DNA of 64,000 bases from Isoptericola croceus (GTDB lineage Bacteria > Actinomycetota > Actinomycetes > Actinomycetales > Cellulomonadaceae): positions 1 to 64,000 of the forward strand of contig NZ_JARLLG010000003.1 in assembly GCF_029382255.1 (NCBI RefSeq). The letters are read 5' to 3'. Position numbers and translations under genes: made by a program. This document shows, piece by piece, positions 6,933 to 15,210 of the stretch. The notes beneath the pieces were generated by a model that worked only from the letters and a program-made list of their open reading frames with translations, was not told where the DNA came from and searched no databases. How positions within the stretch are numbered: position 1 is the first letter of the stretch; the number at the start of each line of letters is the position of its first letter.

Positions 6933-8875
6933 GGTGCGCTCCTCCCGCCTTGCGGGTGCGCCGCGAGCTCGCCCCCCGTGTAGTACTTCTCGAGCTCTTC
7001 GAGGTCGAACAGGGCGAGCAGGTCCTCGCGCATCGGTGTGCGTTCCGCGGGCTCGACGTCGACCCGTGGCGCGACCGTGTCGTCCGCCGGGCTGTCAGTG
7101 TCCTCGGTGACGTGGGTGACCAGCACCCGGCGGCGCCATGCGGGATCGAGCGTCGGGTAGTCGTCGCGGGTGTGGCCGCCGCGACTCTCGGTGCGCAGCA
7201 GGGCCGACGTCGCCACGGCCTCGCCGACCATCAGCATGTTCCGCAGGTCCAGCGCGAGGTGCCATCCGGGGTTGTACTGGCGGTGTCCCTCGACGACGAC
7301 GTCTCGCAGGCGTTCACGCAGCTTGCCCAACCGGTCGAGGGCTTCGGACATCTCGGCCTCGGTCCGGATGATCCCGACGAGGTCGTTCATCGCCTTCTGC
7401 AGCTCGCTGTGCAGGGTGTACGGGTTCTCGGCGTCGGCGGGATCGGACGGCGTGTCGAACGGTGCGAGCGCCGTGGCTGCGGCGGCGGCGATGTCTCGGT
7501 CACGGACGGCCGGACGACGCTCCAGGGACTCGACATGGCCGGCCGCTCCGAGCCCGGCGCGGCGCCCGAACACCAGCAGGTCCGACAGCGAGTTGCCACC
7601 GAGCCGGTTCGAGCCGTGCATGCCGCTGGCACACTCGCCGGCCGCGTACAGCCCGGGCACGCTGGACCGCCCGGAGTCCGGGTCGACCTCGATCCCGCCC
7701 ATCACGTAGTGGCACGTCGGGCCGACCTCCATCGGCTCGGCGGTGATGTCGACGTCGGCCAGCTCCTTGAACTGGTGGTACATCGACGGCAGACGCCGCT
7801 GGATCTCCTCGGAAGGCATGCGGCTCGCGATGTCGAGGTAGACGCCGCCGTGCGGGGAGCCGCGACCTTCCTTGACCTCCGTGTTGATAGCCCGGGCCAC
7901 CTCGTCGCGGGGCAGGAGGTCGGGCGTGCGGCGGTTGTTCTCCTGGTCGTCGTACCAGCGGTCGGCCTCGTCCTCGGACTGTGCGTACTGGCCCTTGAAC
8001 ACGTCCGGGACATACCCGAACATGAACCGGTCACCGTTCGAGTTCTTCAGCACCCCGCCGTCACCGCGCACGCCCTCGGTCACCAGGATGCCCTTGACGC
8101 TGGGCGGCCAGACCATGCCGGTCGGGTGGAACTGGACGAACTCCATGTCGACGAGGTTCGCCCCCGCGCGCAGGGCGAGGGCGTGGCCGTCGCCGGTGTA
8201 CTCCCAGGAGTTCGACGTCACCTGGAAGGACTTCCCGATCCCGCCCGTGGCGAGGATGACCGCGGGCGCCGAGAAGACGACGAACCGGCCTGACTCCCGC
8301 CAGTAGCCGAACGCTCCGGCGATCGCGCCGTCGTCGTCCTTCAGGATCTCGGTGACCGTGCACTCGGCGAAGACGCGCAACCGTGCCTCGTAGTCGCCGC
8401 CGGCGGCATGGTCCTCCTGCTGCAGTGCGACGATGCGCTGCTGGAGCGACCGGATGAGCTCCAGGCCGGTCCGGTCGCCGACGTGCGCGAGCCGCGGGTA
8501 GGTGTGGCCCCCGAAGTTGCGCTGGTGGATCCGGCCGTCGTCCGTGCGGTCGAACAGCGCGCCGTACGTCTCGAGCTCCCAGACGCGGTCGGGAGCCTCC
8601 TTGGCGTGCAGCTCCGCCATCCGCCAGCTGTTGAGGAACTTCCCGCCACGCATGGTGTCGCGGAAGTGCACCTGCCACGAGTCGTTCGAGTTCACGTTGC
8701 CCATCGCGGCGGCGCACCCGCCCTCCGCCATGACGGTGTGGGCCTTGCCGAACAGCGACTTGCACACGATCGCCGTGCGCAGCCCGCGTTCGCGCGCCTC
8801 GATCGCGGCGCGCAGCCCGGCGCCGCCTGCACCGATGACGAGGACGTCGTAGTCGTGCCGTTCGGTCTCCGTCAA
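6929..8875 (-). CDS. sdhA: Succinate dehydrogenase/fumarate reductase flavoprotein subunit
   Basis: 648 residues from TTG 8875, which has GGGAGAAG 6 bases upstream on the reverse strand. There is an N-terminal FAD dinucleotide fold (VLVIGAGGAGLRAAIEA), the flavin-site KSLFGKAHTVMAEGGCAAA, substrate-site FVQFHPTGM, the HYVMGGIEVD strand, and GLYAAGECASGMHGSNRLGG near the C-terminus. Oxidises succinate to fumarate. Its relatives are the Rv0248c-type enzymes. The C-terminal acidic region ends with TGGELAAHPQGG. Confidence 0.95.
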   Translation of the reverse strand: MTETERHDYDVLVIGAGGAGLRAAIEARERGLRTAIVCKSLFGKAHTVMAEGGCAAAMGNVNSNDSWQVHFRDTMRGGKFLNSWRMAELHAKEAPDRVWELETYGALFDRTDDGRIHQRNFGGHTYPRLAHVGDRTGLELIRSLQQRIVALQQEDHAAGGDYEARLRVFAECTVTEILKDDDGAIAGAFGYWRESGRFVVFSAPAVILATGGIGKSFQVTSNSWEYTGDGHALALRAGANLVDMEFVQFHPTGMVWPPSVKGILVTEGVRGDGGVLKNSNGDRFMFGYVPDVFKGQYAQSEDEADRWYDDQENNRRTPDLLPRDEVARAINTEVKEGRGSPHGGVYLDIASRMPSEEIQRRLPSMYHQFKELADVDITAEPMEVGPTCHYVMGGIEVDPDSGRSSVPGLYAAGECASGMHGSNRLGGNSLSDLLVFGRRAGLGAAGHVESLERRPAVRDRDIAAAAATALAPFDTPSDPADAENPYTLHSELQKAMNDLVGIIRTEAEMSEALDRLGKLRERLRDVVVEGHRQYNPGWHLALDLRNMLMVGEAVATSALLRTESRGGHTRDDYPTLDPAWRRRVLVTHVTEDTDSPADDTVAPRVDVEPAERTPMREDLLALFDLEELEKYYTGGELAAHPQGGRSAP

Positions 8876-8897
8876 GGTACTTCTCCCATCGAGGCTC

Positions 8898-9707
8898 CTA
8901 GCCGATGATCCGCAGATCGACGATCGTGCCGCGGGCGACGAGCATCACGTAGAGGTCGGTGAGGATGAGCGTGCCGAGCGTGATCCACGCGAAGAACATG
9001 TGCCGGGTGTTGAGCCCGGAGACCCAGGTCCAGATCCGGTACCGCACCGGGTGCTTCGAGAAGTGCGTCAGCCGGCCGCCCATCACGTGCCGGCACGAGT
9101 GGCACGAGACCGTGTAGGCCCACAGCAGCACGACGTTCACCAGCAGCACGAGGTTGCCCACGCCCACGACGAACCCGTCCGCGGGATGCCTGAACGCGAG
9201 GACCGCGTCGTAGGTGTTGATGAGCGCGATCACGGCCGCGAGGTAGAAGAAGTACCGGTGGGAGTTCTGCAGGATCAGCGGGAAGCGCGTCTCGCCCGTG
9301 TACGTCGCGTGCGGCTCCGGCACCGCGCACGCGGCCGGCGACAGCCAGAACGACCGGTAGTAGGCCTTGCGGTAGTAGTAGCAGGTCAGTCGGAACAGCA
9401 GCAGGAACGGCAGGCTGAGCGCCGCATAGGGGATGAGCGGATGGTCGGGCAGGAACATCCCGAAGTGCGCCGCACCCGGTTCCGACGCGCAGCCCAGCGA
9501 CACGCACGGTGAGTAGAACGGTGTCAGGTACCGCTCGTCGGCGAAGAAGTACTGCTGCTGGAACGCCCGCACACCGCCGTACACGAGGAAGACCAGCAGC
9601 CCGGCCGTGGTGGCGGCGGGCGGCAGCCACCACCGGTCCGCCCGCAGCGTTCGCGCGTCGATCTGGGCGCGCCCGGGGGCGTCGACACCTCGCGCGGACG
9701 TCGTCAC
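8898..9707 (-). CDS. sdhC: Succinate dehydrogenase membrane anchor subunit (Rv0249c type)
   Basis: 269 residues from GTG 9707, which overlaps the small upstream gene (GTGA). About five hydrophobic segments: TAGLLVFLVYGGVRAF, PLIPYAALSLPFLLLFRL, YFFYLAAVIALINTYDAVLAF, VVGVGNLVLLVNVVLLWAYTV, RHMFFAWITLGTLILTDLYVML. A CHSCRHVMGG motif and many histidines could serve haem or quinone sites. A single large anchor in place of separate SdhC and SdhD matches the mycobacterial Rv0247c-Rv0249c type. Separated from sdhA by 22 bases. Confidence 0.85.
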   Translation of the reverse strand: MTTSARGVDAPGRAQIDARTLRADRWWLPPAATTAGLLVFLVYGGVRAFQQQYFFADERYLTPFYSPCVSLGCASEPGAAHFGMFLPDHPLIPYAALSLPFLLLFRLTCYYYRKAYYRSFWLSPAACAVPEPHATYTGETRFPLILQNSHRYFFYLAAVIALINTYDAVLAFRHPADGFVVGVGNLVLLVNVVLLWAYTVSCHSCRHVMGGRLTHFSKHPVRYRIWTWVSGLNTRHMFFAWITLGTLILTDLYVMLVARGTIVDLRIIG

Positions 9708-9985
9708 GGCCGGTCGCCGTGGTAGCCGCCGACCCCTTCGTCGTCGGCACCGCTCCACATGGACTCGTCCAGCGGTGTGTCCGGGACGACGACGTGCTCC
9801 GGCAGGTCGTCTGCCCGCACGGGCGGGGCGGACATCAGCTCGCCCGCGTCGATCTCCAGCCGCTCGAGGTCGTTCCTCAGCCGACGCACCCCGGGCACGT
9901 CTCCGTAGGCGTGGTGCACCTCCGCCACGCTGTGGCGCAGCTCGTCGATCGCGCGGTGGAGCGAGGCAAGCTCGGTGGACGTCAT
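9704..9985 (-). CDS. Small conserved protein heading the sdh operon
   Basis: 93 residues from an ATG with GGAGGTG close upstream. N-terminal helix pattern (ELASLHRAIDELRHSVAEVHHAYG), then RRLRNDLERLEIDAGELM and an acidic Gly/Asp-rich end. No membrane segment or signal peptide. Coupled by a four-base overlap to the membrane anchor gene, so probably co-translated with the Sdh complex. I do not recognise a function. Confidence 0.75.
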   Translation of the reverse strand: MTSTELASLHRAIDELRHSVAEVHHAYGDVPGVRRLRNDLERLEIDAGELMSAPPVRADDLPEHVVVPDTPLDESMWSGADDEGVGGYHGDRP

Positions 9986-10004
9986 CCGGCACCTCCAGTG
10001 CGAG

Positions 10005-10028
10005 GCACCTCACGCCGTCGTGAGGTGC
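10005..10028. promoter_or_regulatory. Perfect hairpin/inverted repeat in front of the sdh operon
   Basis: GCACCTCACG, a four-base loop CCGT, then CGTGAGGTGC. A third related half (CACCTCAG) follows at about 10031. It lies 20-43 bases ahead of the operon's first ATG and after the stop of the hexapeptide gene. No U-tract follows on the reverse strand, so an operator or leader structure is at least as likely as a terminator. Confidence 0.45.
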
Positions 10029-10079
10029 GTCACCTCAGACTCTGCCGCGAGTGCCCCGGTCCGGCAAGTGCACGGGGGA

Positions 10080-10487
10080 TCAGGCGGCCTGCGCGTAGCG
10101 GTGCCGGACGACCTCGCCGTCCGGCACCGAGGCCTCCGCCTCCACGGTCGCGGACGCCTCGATGCGTACGTCGCGCCCGAGGTGGACGTGGTCGGCGACC
10201 CGCGCTCCGGCCCCGACGAAGGAGCCGGGGCCGAGGTGGACGCTGCTCCCGATGCGCGCGTCCCGGCCGACGACGGCGCCGTGGTCGACCCAGGTGACCT
10301 CGCCGATGCGGGCGCCGGCGTGCACCTGGGCACCGCCCTCGACGTAGGTACCTCGGCCGATCACGGCGTCTGCGGCGACGTCGGCCTGTGGGGAGACGTA
10401 GCCGCCGTCGCCGTGGCGGACGTAACGGACGGTCTGACCGGCGTCGTTCTCGAACTCGATGCGCTTGGGCATGCGGATGCGTGGCAT
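10080..10487 (-). CDS. Left-handed beta-helix hexapeptide-repeat protein
   Basis: 135 residues from ATG 10487, with GAAGGGGG seven bases upstream (a longer frame to 10529 lacks a ribosome site). After a short N-terminal sheet (KRIEFENDAGQTVRYVRHG), most of the protein is hexapeptide repeats (VIGRGT, VHAGARIGE, VVGRDARIGS, FVGAGARV, HLGRDVRIEA), as in gamma-class carbonic anhydrases and acyltransferases. I cannot see the catalytic histidine set of either, so activity is unassigned. May form trimers as the fold usually does. Confidence 0.8.
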   Translation of the reverse strand: MPRIRMPKRIEFENDAGQTVRYVRHGDGGYVSPQADVAADAVIGRGTYVEGGAQVHAGARIGEVTWVDHGAVVGRDARIGSSVHLGPGSFVGAGARVADHVHLGRDVRIEASATVEAEASVPDGEVVRHRYAQAA

Positions 10488-11050
10488 ACGGCCCCCTTCG
10501 GTGGGTCCCGGGGGCCGGGCGGCCCGCACCGGGACGTGGACTTTGTGCTGTTCTTCTCAACGTCCTCGAGGCTCGGGAGATTCCGGGACGCCGGGAGCGG
10601 TGGCCGTCAGGCCTCGGACCGGCCGCCTCGTCGAGGCCTTCCGGGAGCGCGAACCTGCCCGTCTCGCTCAGGTCGTCGGGCGTCAGGCGGGCGAGCCCTC
10701 CGGGCGCGACCGCCGGGGGAGCGGGCCGCGCGGGGCGGAGAAGGAGACGTCGGCAGCACTCGTGCGCGACAGCGGGTCCCCGAACGGATCGCCGCCCAGT
10801 GCCGAGGCCACATGGATCAGCGGCCGCTGCGACTCGAACTCGCGGGCCAGGGAATCGAAGATGGGTGTCTCGGACGTACGCACGTAGCCATTGTGCGAGG
10901 CGCCACCGGGGCGGTCGCGTCGACGCGGCCACCTTCACAGTCACCTCACACGACATTCGCGAGGGTGGACCGCCTGTTGCGGGTCTCCCGCGCGGCCCCG
11001 ATGATCGGGGCGGACGACCAGAGGTTCGCCCGAACCGGGAGGGGTACCTG
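10488..11050. other. 563-base interval with little recognisable content
   Basis: Lies between the reverse hexapeptide gene and the forward ClC gene. Apart from the weak reverse open frame at 10683-10883, no gene is supported. Some reverse-strand text at about 10600-10690 also looks protein-like in another frame (ARLTPDDLSETGRFALPEG), so an eroded or frameshifted gene is possible. Promoters for both flanking genes should be here, but none stands out. Confidence 0.4.
10683..10883 (-). CDS. Possible small protein, 66 residues
   Basis: Reverse open frame from GTG 10883. The start lies six bases after CACAAT, the spacing seen for other likely leaderless genes in this window. The beginning, MRTSETPIFDSLAREFESQR, is natural-looking, with PLIHVASALGGDPFGDPLS in the middle. 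The last 15 residues become Arg/Pro-rich, like random GC-rich sequence. A frame change near 10720-10740 would connect to the more protein-like GGLARLTPDDLSETGRF. No family recognised. Confidence 0.35.
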   Translation of the reverse strand: MRTSETPIFDSLAREFESQRPLIHVASALGGDPFGDPLSRTSAADVSFSAPRGPLPRRSRPEGSPA

Positions 11051-12337
11051 GTGACCCAGGCGCAGGAGGCGGTCCGCACCCGCGGGTACGTGGGCCTGCT
11101 CCTGCTGTCGGCAGGTGTCGGGATCCCTGTCTCGTTGGTGGCGTTCGCCTTCCTGGCGCTGCTGCACGCCATCGAGCATGCCGTGTGGGAGACGCTGCCC
11201 GAGGCCGCCGGGTTCCCGACGACGCCGTGGTGGTGGGCACTGCCATGGCTGCTGCTCGGAGGGCTGGCCGTCGGCGCCGCGATCAGGTGGCTGCCGGGCC
11301 GTGGTGGGCACGTCCCGGTGGACGGGCTCGCTCTCGGCCCCGTGCCGGCGTCGTTCGTGCCCGGCATCCTGCTCGCGGCGCTCGGCGGGCTGCCGCTCGG
11401 CGCTGTGCTCGGGCCCGAGGCGCCGCTCCTCGCGCTCGGTTCCGCCGTCGCGCTGCTGCTCGTGCGGCCGATCGCGAGGGCAGACGACCCGACGGCCCGG
11501 GCCCTGCTCACCGTCGCCGGCGCCGCCGCGGCGCTCGCCGCGATCTTCGGCAGCCCGCTCGTCGCGGCCGTCTTCGTGCTCGAGGCTGCGGGCATCGCCG
11601 GGCCGAGGCTCGCACGGGTGGTCCTGCCCTGCCTGCTCTCGTCGGGGGTCGGCGCGCTCGTGTTCACCGGCATGGGGTCCTGGACGGGCCTGGAGATCTC
11701 GTCGCTGGCCCTGCCCGCGATGGACGGACCGCAGCGCCCCGACCTGGCCGACATCCTGTGGACCGTTCCCGTGGCCATCCTCGTTGCGTTCGCCGTCCGT
11801 CAGGTGCACCACCTGGGCCGGTGGACGAAGCTGGTCGCGGATCGCCGGCCGTTCGTGGCCGCGGTCGTGGCCGCCCTCGTCGTCGGGCTGTGCGCCGGGG
11901 CGTACGCCCTGGCGACAGGTCGGTCCCCGCAGGAGGTCACGCTCTCGGGCCAGGGGCTCCTCGCGCCGCTGGCCACGGACCCCGGCTCGTGGACAGTGCT
12001 CGCGCTGGTCGCTCTGCTGCTCTTCAAGTCGCTGGCGTACGGGGTGTCGCTCGGCGCGTTGCGCGGAGGCCTCATCTTCCCGGCGGTGGCGCTCGGCGCG
12101 GCAGCGGGAGTGCTGGCCTCCGGGCTTCCCGGATACGGCGCCGTCCCGGCGATGGCAGCAGGCATGGCGGCCGCGACGGCGTCGATCCTGCCGTACCCGG
12201 TCTCCTCTGCCGTGCTCGTGGTGCTGCTGCTGGGCCCGCACGCCGCGGCGATGGCGCCGATCGTGCTCATCGCCGTCGTCGTGGCGTTCGTCTCGGAGCA
12301 GGTCATCGCGAAGCAGCGCGCGCCTTCGGCCCGGTGA
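11051..12337 (+). CDS. ClC-family chloride channel/transporter
   Basis: 428 residues from GTG 11051, with GGGAGGGG upstream. About ten hydrophobic helices. ClC signatures in order: GVGIP near the N-terminus, GAVLGPEAPLLALGSA (the GxEGP selectivity-filter region), AALAAIFGSPLVAAVFVLE, and GALRGGLIFPAVALGAAAG (the GxFxP region). No C-terminal CBS domains. The glutamate of the GPEAP motif is present, as in both gated channels and H+/Cl- exchangers, so mechanism cannot be decided. The stop directly abuts the convergent LysR gene. Confidence 0.85.
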   Translation: MTQAQEAVRTRGYVGLLLLSAGVGIPVSLVAFAFLALLHAIEHAVWETLPEAAGFPTTPWWWALPWLLLGGLAVGAAIRWLPGRGGHVPVDGLALGPVPASFVPGILLAALGGLPLGAVLGPEAPLLALGSAVALLLVRPIARADDPTARALLTVAGAAAALAAIFGSPLVAAVFVLEAAGIAGPRLARVVLPCLLSSGVGALVFTGMGSWTGLEISSLALPAMDGPQRPDLADILWTVPVAILVAFAVRQVHHLGRWTKLVADRRPFVAAVVAALVVGLCAGAYALATGRSPQEVTLSGQGLLAPLATDPGSWTVLALVALLLFKSLAYGVSLGALRGGLIFPAVALGAAAGVLASGLPGYGAVPAMAAGMAAATASILPYPVSSAVLVVLLLGPHAAAMAPIVLIAVVVAFVSEQVIAKQRAPSAR

Positions 12338-13219
12338 TCAGCCCACCTCGTCGAGCAGCTCGAGGAGGTGTGGTGCCGCCGAGCCCGACCGGTCCCACGG
12401 CACGGTGACCACCGAGACCACCCATGGCGCCCCGGGGTCGTGCCGGAGGGGGACGGCGGACAGGCGAGCGGCCTGCGGTTTGGCGGCGACGTGCCGTGGC
12501 ACGACGGCGATCCCGAGGTTGCGGTCGACGAGCCCGATCAGGGTGTGCACGTCGTTCACGGTGAAGCGGACGCGACGGTGCACGCCCAGCGCACCGAAGG
12601 CCTCGTCGTTGAGGCGGCGGACGGCCCAGGACGGGTGGAAGTCGATGAAGCTGTCGCCTGCTAGCTCGTCCGGCCCGACCGACGAGCGGCCCGCCAGCAG
12701 GTGGTCGGGCGGCAGCAGCGCGGCGAGCGGCTCGCGACCGAGCTCGGTGCGCGGCAGGGCGCCGACGTGCTCGGTCGTGGCGACGAACGCCACGTCCAGC
12801 TCGCCGTCGCGCACCCCGGCGACCAGCTCGTGCGAACCGGCCTGGGTGAAGGCGATCTCGACCAGCGGGTAGCGCCGGTGGAACCTCTCGAGGAGCGTCG
12901 GGACGTCGACCACGCCGAGGCACTGCTCGGACCCGACCCGGAGCGTGCCGGAGAGCTCCCGCGAGACCTGGACGACGGCGTCGCGGGCGGACGCCGCCTG
13001 GGTGAGCATCTCGCGTGCGTACGGCAGCAGGGCGAGCCCGGCCTGCGTGGGCTCGACCCGACGGGTCGTGCGGGTGAACAGCCTCGTGCCCAGCTCCTGC
13101 TCGAGGCTGCGGATCGCGGCGGACAGCCCCGACTGGGACACCCCCGTGAGCTCGGCGGCACGGGTGAACTGACGCTCGTCGGCGAGGGCGACGAGGTACT
13201 CGAGCTGGCGGAATTCCAT
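12338..13219 (-). CDS. LysR family transcriptional regulator
   Basis: 293 residues from ATG 13219, with AGGGG upstream. The N-terminal winged helix is typical (MEFRQLEYLVALADERQFTRAAELTGVSQSGLSAAIRSLE, then RTTRRVEPTQAG). A substrate-binding domain fills residues 90-290. It is divergent from an aldo/keto reductase gene across a 123-base spacer with repeated CTTCTAGG, so it most likely regulates those reductases and itself. Effector unknown. Confidence 0.9.
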   Translation of the reverse strand: MEFRQLEYLVALADERQFTRAAELTGVSQSGLSAAIRSLEQELGTRLFTRTTRRVEPTQAGLALLPYAREMLTQAASARDAVVQVSRELSGTLRVGSEQCLGVVDVPTLLERFHRRYPLVEIAFTQAGSHELVAGVRDGELDVAFVATTEHVGALPRTELGREPLAALLPPDHLLAGRSSVGPDELAGDSFIDFHPSWAVRRLNDEAFGALGVHRRVRFTVNDVHTLIGLVDRNLGIAVVPRHVAAKPQAARLSAVPLRHDPGAPWVVSVVTVPWDRSGSAAPHLLELLDEVG

Positions 13220-13231
13220 TAACGCCCCTGG

Positions 13232-13285
13232 CTTCTAGGAATCATGATCAACAGATGTTGGACTTCTAGGTTAGCCCTTCCTAGG
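13232..13285. promoter_or_regulatory. Repeated CTTCTAGG elements between LysR and AKR genes
   Basis: CTTCTAGG occurs at 13232-13239 and 13263-13270, with a third related CTTCCTAGG at 13277-13285. They lie in the divergent spacer where a LysR protein would bind. The last overlaps TAGGCT (13282-13287), a plausible -10 for the forward gene. Confidence 0.4.
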
Positions 13286-13342
13286 CTCGGTGCGGCGGCC
13301 ACGGCCGTGCTCAGCACCACCCGCCCAGCGAGGAGAAGAACC

Positions 13343-14215
13343 ATGCAGCAGCGCACCATCGGCGATCGGTCCGTCTCGGCCGTCGGCCTCGGCGGCATGC
13401 CGATGTCGATCGAGGGCCGGCCCGGCACGGACCGTTCGATCGCCACCATCCACGCAGCGCTCGACGCCGGCATCACGTTCATCGACACCGCGGACGCCTA
13501 CCACCGTGACGCTGCCGAGGTCGGCCACAACGAAGAGCTCATCGCCCGGGCACTGCGCACCTACGGCGGTGACACCTCCGGGGTGCTGGTGGCGACCAAG
13601 GGCGGCCATCTGCGCCCCGGCGACGGCACCTGGACCCAGGACGGGGACCCCACCTACCTCAAGAGCGCGGCCAAGGCGTCCGCGCAGCGTCTCGGCGTCG
13701 AGGCGATCGGCCTCTACCAGTTCCACCGCCCCGACCCCGCGGTGCCGTACGCCGACTCGGTCGGCGCGATCCGCGAGCTGCTCGACGAGGGCGTGATCGA
13801 GATGGCCGGCATCTCGAACGCGGACCCGGAGCAGATCCGCGAGGCGAACGAGATCCTCGGCGGTCGACTCGTGTCCGTCCAGAACCAGTTCTCGCCGCGG
13901 TTCCGGTCCTCGCTGCCCGAGCTCGAGCTGTGTGCCGAGCTCGGCATCGCGTTCCTCCCGTGGAGCCCGCTCGGGGGCATCGCGCTGGCACGTTCCGGCG
14001 AGCTCGGCACGGAGTACTCCGCGTTCCGCAGCGTCGCCGAGTCCCGTGGCGTGAGCCCGTTCCAGGTCGCGCTGGCCTGGGAGCTCGCGCTCGCGCCCGT
14101 CGTGGTCCCGATCCCCGGCGCCTCGCGTCCCGCATCGATCCAGGACTCGGCCCGGGCCGCGGACCTGGAGCTCACGACCGACGAGATCGCACGGCTCAGC
14201 GCCGCTGCGGCCTGA
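13343..14215 (+). CDS. Aldo/keto reductase
   Basis: 290 residues from ATG 13343, preceded by AGGAGA. TIM-barrel AKR with the catalytic set: Asp/Tyr in FIDTADAYH, Lys in VATKGG, His in YQFHRPD. C-terminal NADPH-binding segment VPIPGASRPASI. Reduces an aldehyde or ketone; substrate unknown. First of two AKR genes 24 bases apart, divergent from the LysR gene. Confidence 0.9.
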   Translation: MQQRTIGDRSVSAVGLGGMPMSIEGRPGTDRSIATIHAALDAGITFIDTADAYHRDAAEVGHNEELIARALRTYGGDTSGVLVATKGGHLRPGDGTWTQDGDPTYLKSAAKASAQRLGVEAIGLYQFHRPDPAVPYADSVGAIRELLDEGVIEMAGISNADPEQIREANEILGGRLVSVQNQFSPRFRSSLPELELCAELGIAFLPWSPLGGIALARSGELGTEYSAFRSVAESRGVSPFQVALAWELALAPVVVPIPGASRPASIQDSARAADLELTTDEIARLSAAAA

Positions 14216-14239
14216 CCCGCACCACTTCGAGAGGAATCC

Positions 14240-15172
14240 GTGAAGACCTTCACCCTGACCGGGACCGACATCGTCGTCCCGAACGTCGTCCTGGGGCTCA
14301 TGCGCATCCAGGACAAGTCCGACGAGGAGGTCCGCACGCTGGTGCGGACCGCCCGGGACGCCGGGATCGACTTCGTCGATCACGCAGACATCTACGGCGC
14401 GGAGCTGCACGGCTGCGAGCGCCGGTTCGCCGAGGCGATGAACCTGAGCTCCTCGGAGCGTGCGGAGCTCACGATCCAGACGAAGTGCGGGATCGTCCGC
14501 GACGGGCCGTCCTTCGACTTCAGCTACGAGCACATCATCGAGTCGGTCCACGGTTCGCTCGCGGCGCTCGGCACGGACTACATCGACGTGCTGCTGCTGC
14601 ACCGCCCGGACACGCTGATGGAGCCGGAGGAGGTGGCCCGGGCGTTCGACGAGCTGGCCTCCGCCGGCAAGGTGCGCGCGTTCGGCGTCTCGAACCACAC
14701 CCCGGGGCAGGTGGACCTGCTGCGCCGGTACGTCTCCCAGCCCCTCGTGGCGAACCAGCTCCAGCTGTCGATCACCCACGCGAACCTGATCGCCCAGGGT
14801 GTCGCGGCCAACATGGGCGGCCTCGACCAGTCGGTCGACCGCGACGGCGGTCTGCTCGAGCACTGCCGCCTGCACGACATGACGATCCAGGCGTGGTCGC
14901 CGTTCCAGGCAGGCTTCTTCACCGGGTCGTTCCTCGGCTCGCCCGAGTACCCGGAGCTCAACGCGGTGATCGACCGGCTGGCGGCGACCTACGACATGCC
15001 GGCCATCGCCGTGGCGACGGCCTGGATCACGCGGCACCCGGCCCAGATGCAGGTCGTCCTCGGCACGACGACGCCCGAGCGCGTCGCCGGCGCGGCCCAG
15101 GGATCCGAGCTGCCTCTGACGCGCGCCGAGTGGTACGAGATCTTCCGGGCGGCGGGTCACACGGTGCCCTGA
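14240..15172 (+). CDS. Aldo/keto reductase (second, YdhF-like)
   Basis: 310 residues from GTG 14240, after GAGAGGAAT. AKR signatures: DFVDHADIYG (Tyr), TIQTKCG (Lys), LLLHRPDTLMEPEEVA (His), FGVSNHTPGQ, and a C-terminal VVLGTTTPERVAGA segment. The overall pattern resembles the YdhF group more than its neighbour does, so the two are not simple duplicates. Likely co-transcribed with the first AKR. Confidence 0.88.
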   Translation: MKTFTLTGTDIVVPNVVLGLMRIQDKSDEEVRTLVRTARDAGIDFVDHADIYGAELHGCERRFAEAMNLSSSERAELTIQTKCGIVRDGPSFDFSYEHIIESVHGSLAALGTDYIDVLLLHRPDTLMEPEEVARAFDELASAGKVRAFGVSNHTPGQVDLLRRYVSQPLVANQLQLSITHANLIAQGVAANMGGLDQSVDRDGGLLEHCRLHDMTIQAWSPFQAGFFTGSFLGSPEYPELNAVIDRLAATYDMPAIAVATAWITRHPAQMQVVLGTTTPERVAGAAQGSELPLTRAEWYEIFRAAGHTVP

Positions 15173-15182
15173 GGTCCGCCCT

Positions 15183-15206
15183 GTCGCGGGCGGCGCCGCC
15201 CGCGAC
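15183..15206. terminator. Perfect 24-base palindrome between convergent genes
   Basis: GTCGCGGGCGGC followed without spacer by its reverse complement GCCGCCCGCGAC. It lies 10 bases after the AKR stop and 4 before the end of the reverse kinase-DinB gene, so it can serve as a bidirectional terminator. Confidence 0.6.
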
Positions 15207-15210
15207 GTCC

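Noticed and set aside
5778-6983. Forward open frame of about 400 codons across the membrane protein and sdhB
   Set aside because: No family resemblance; sdhB on the other strand has all its cysteine motifs.
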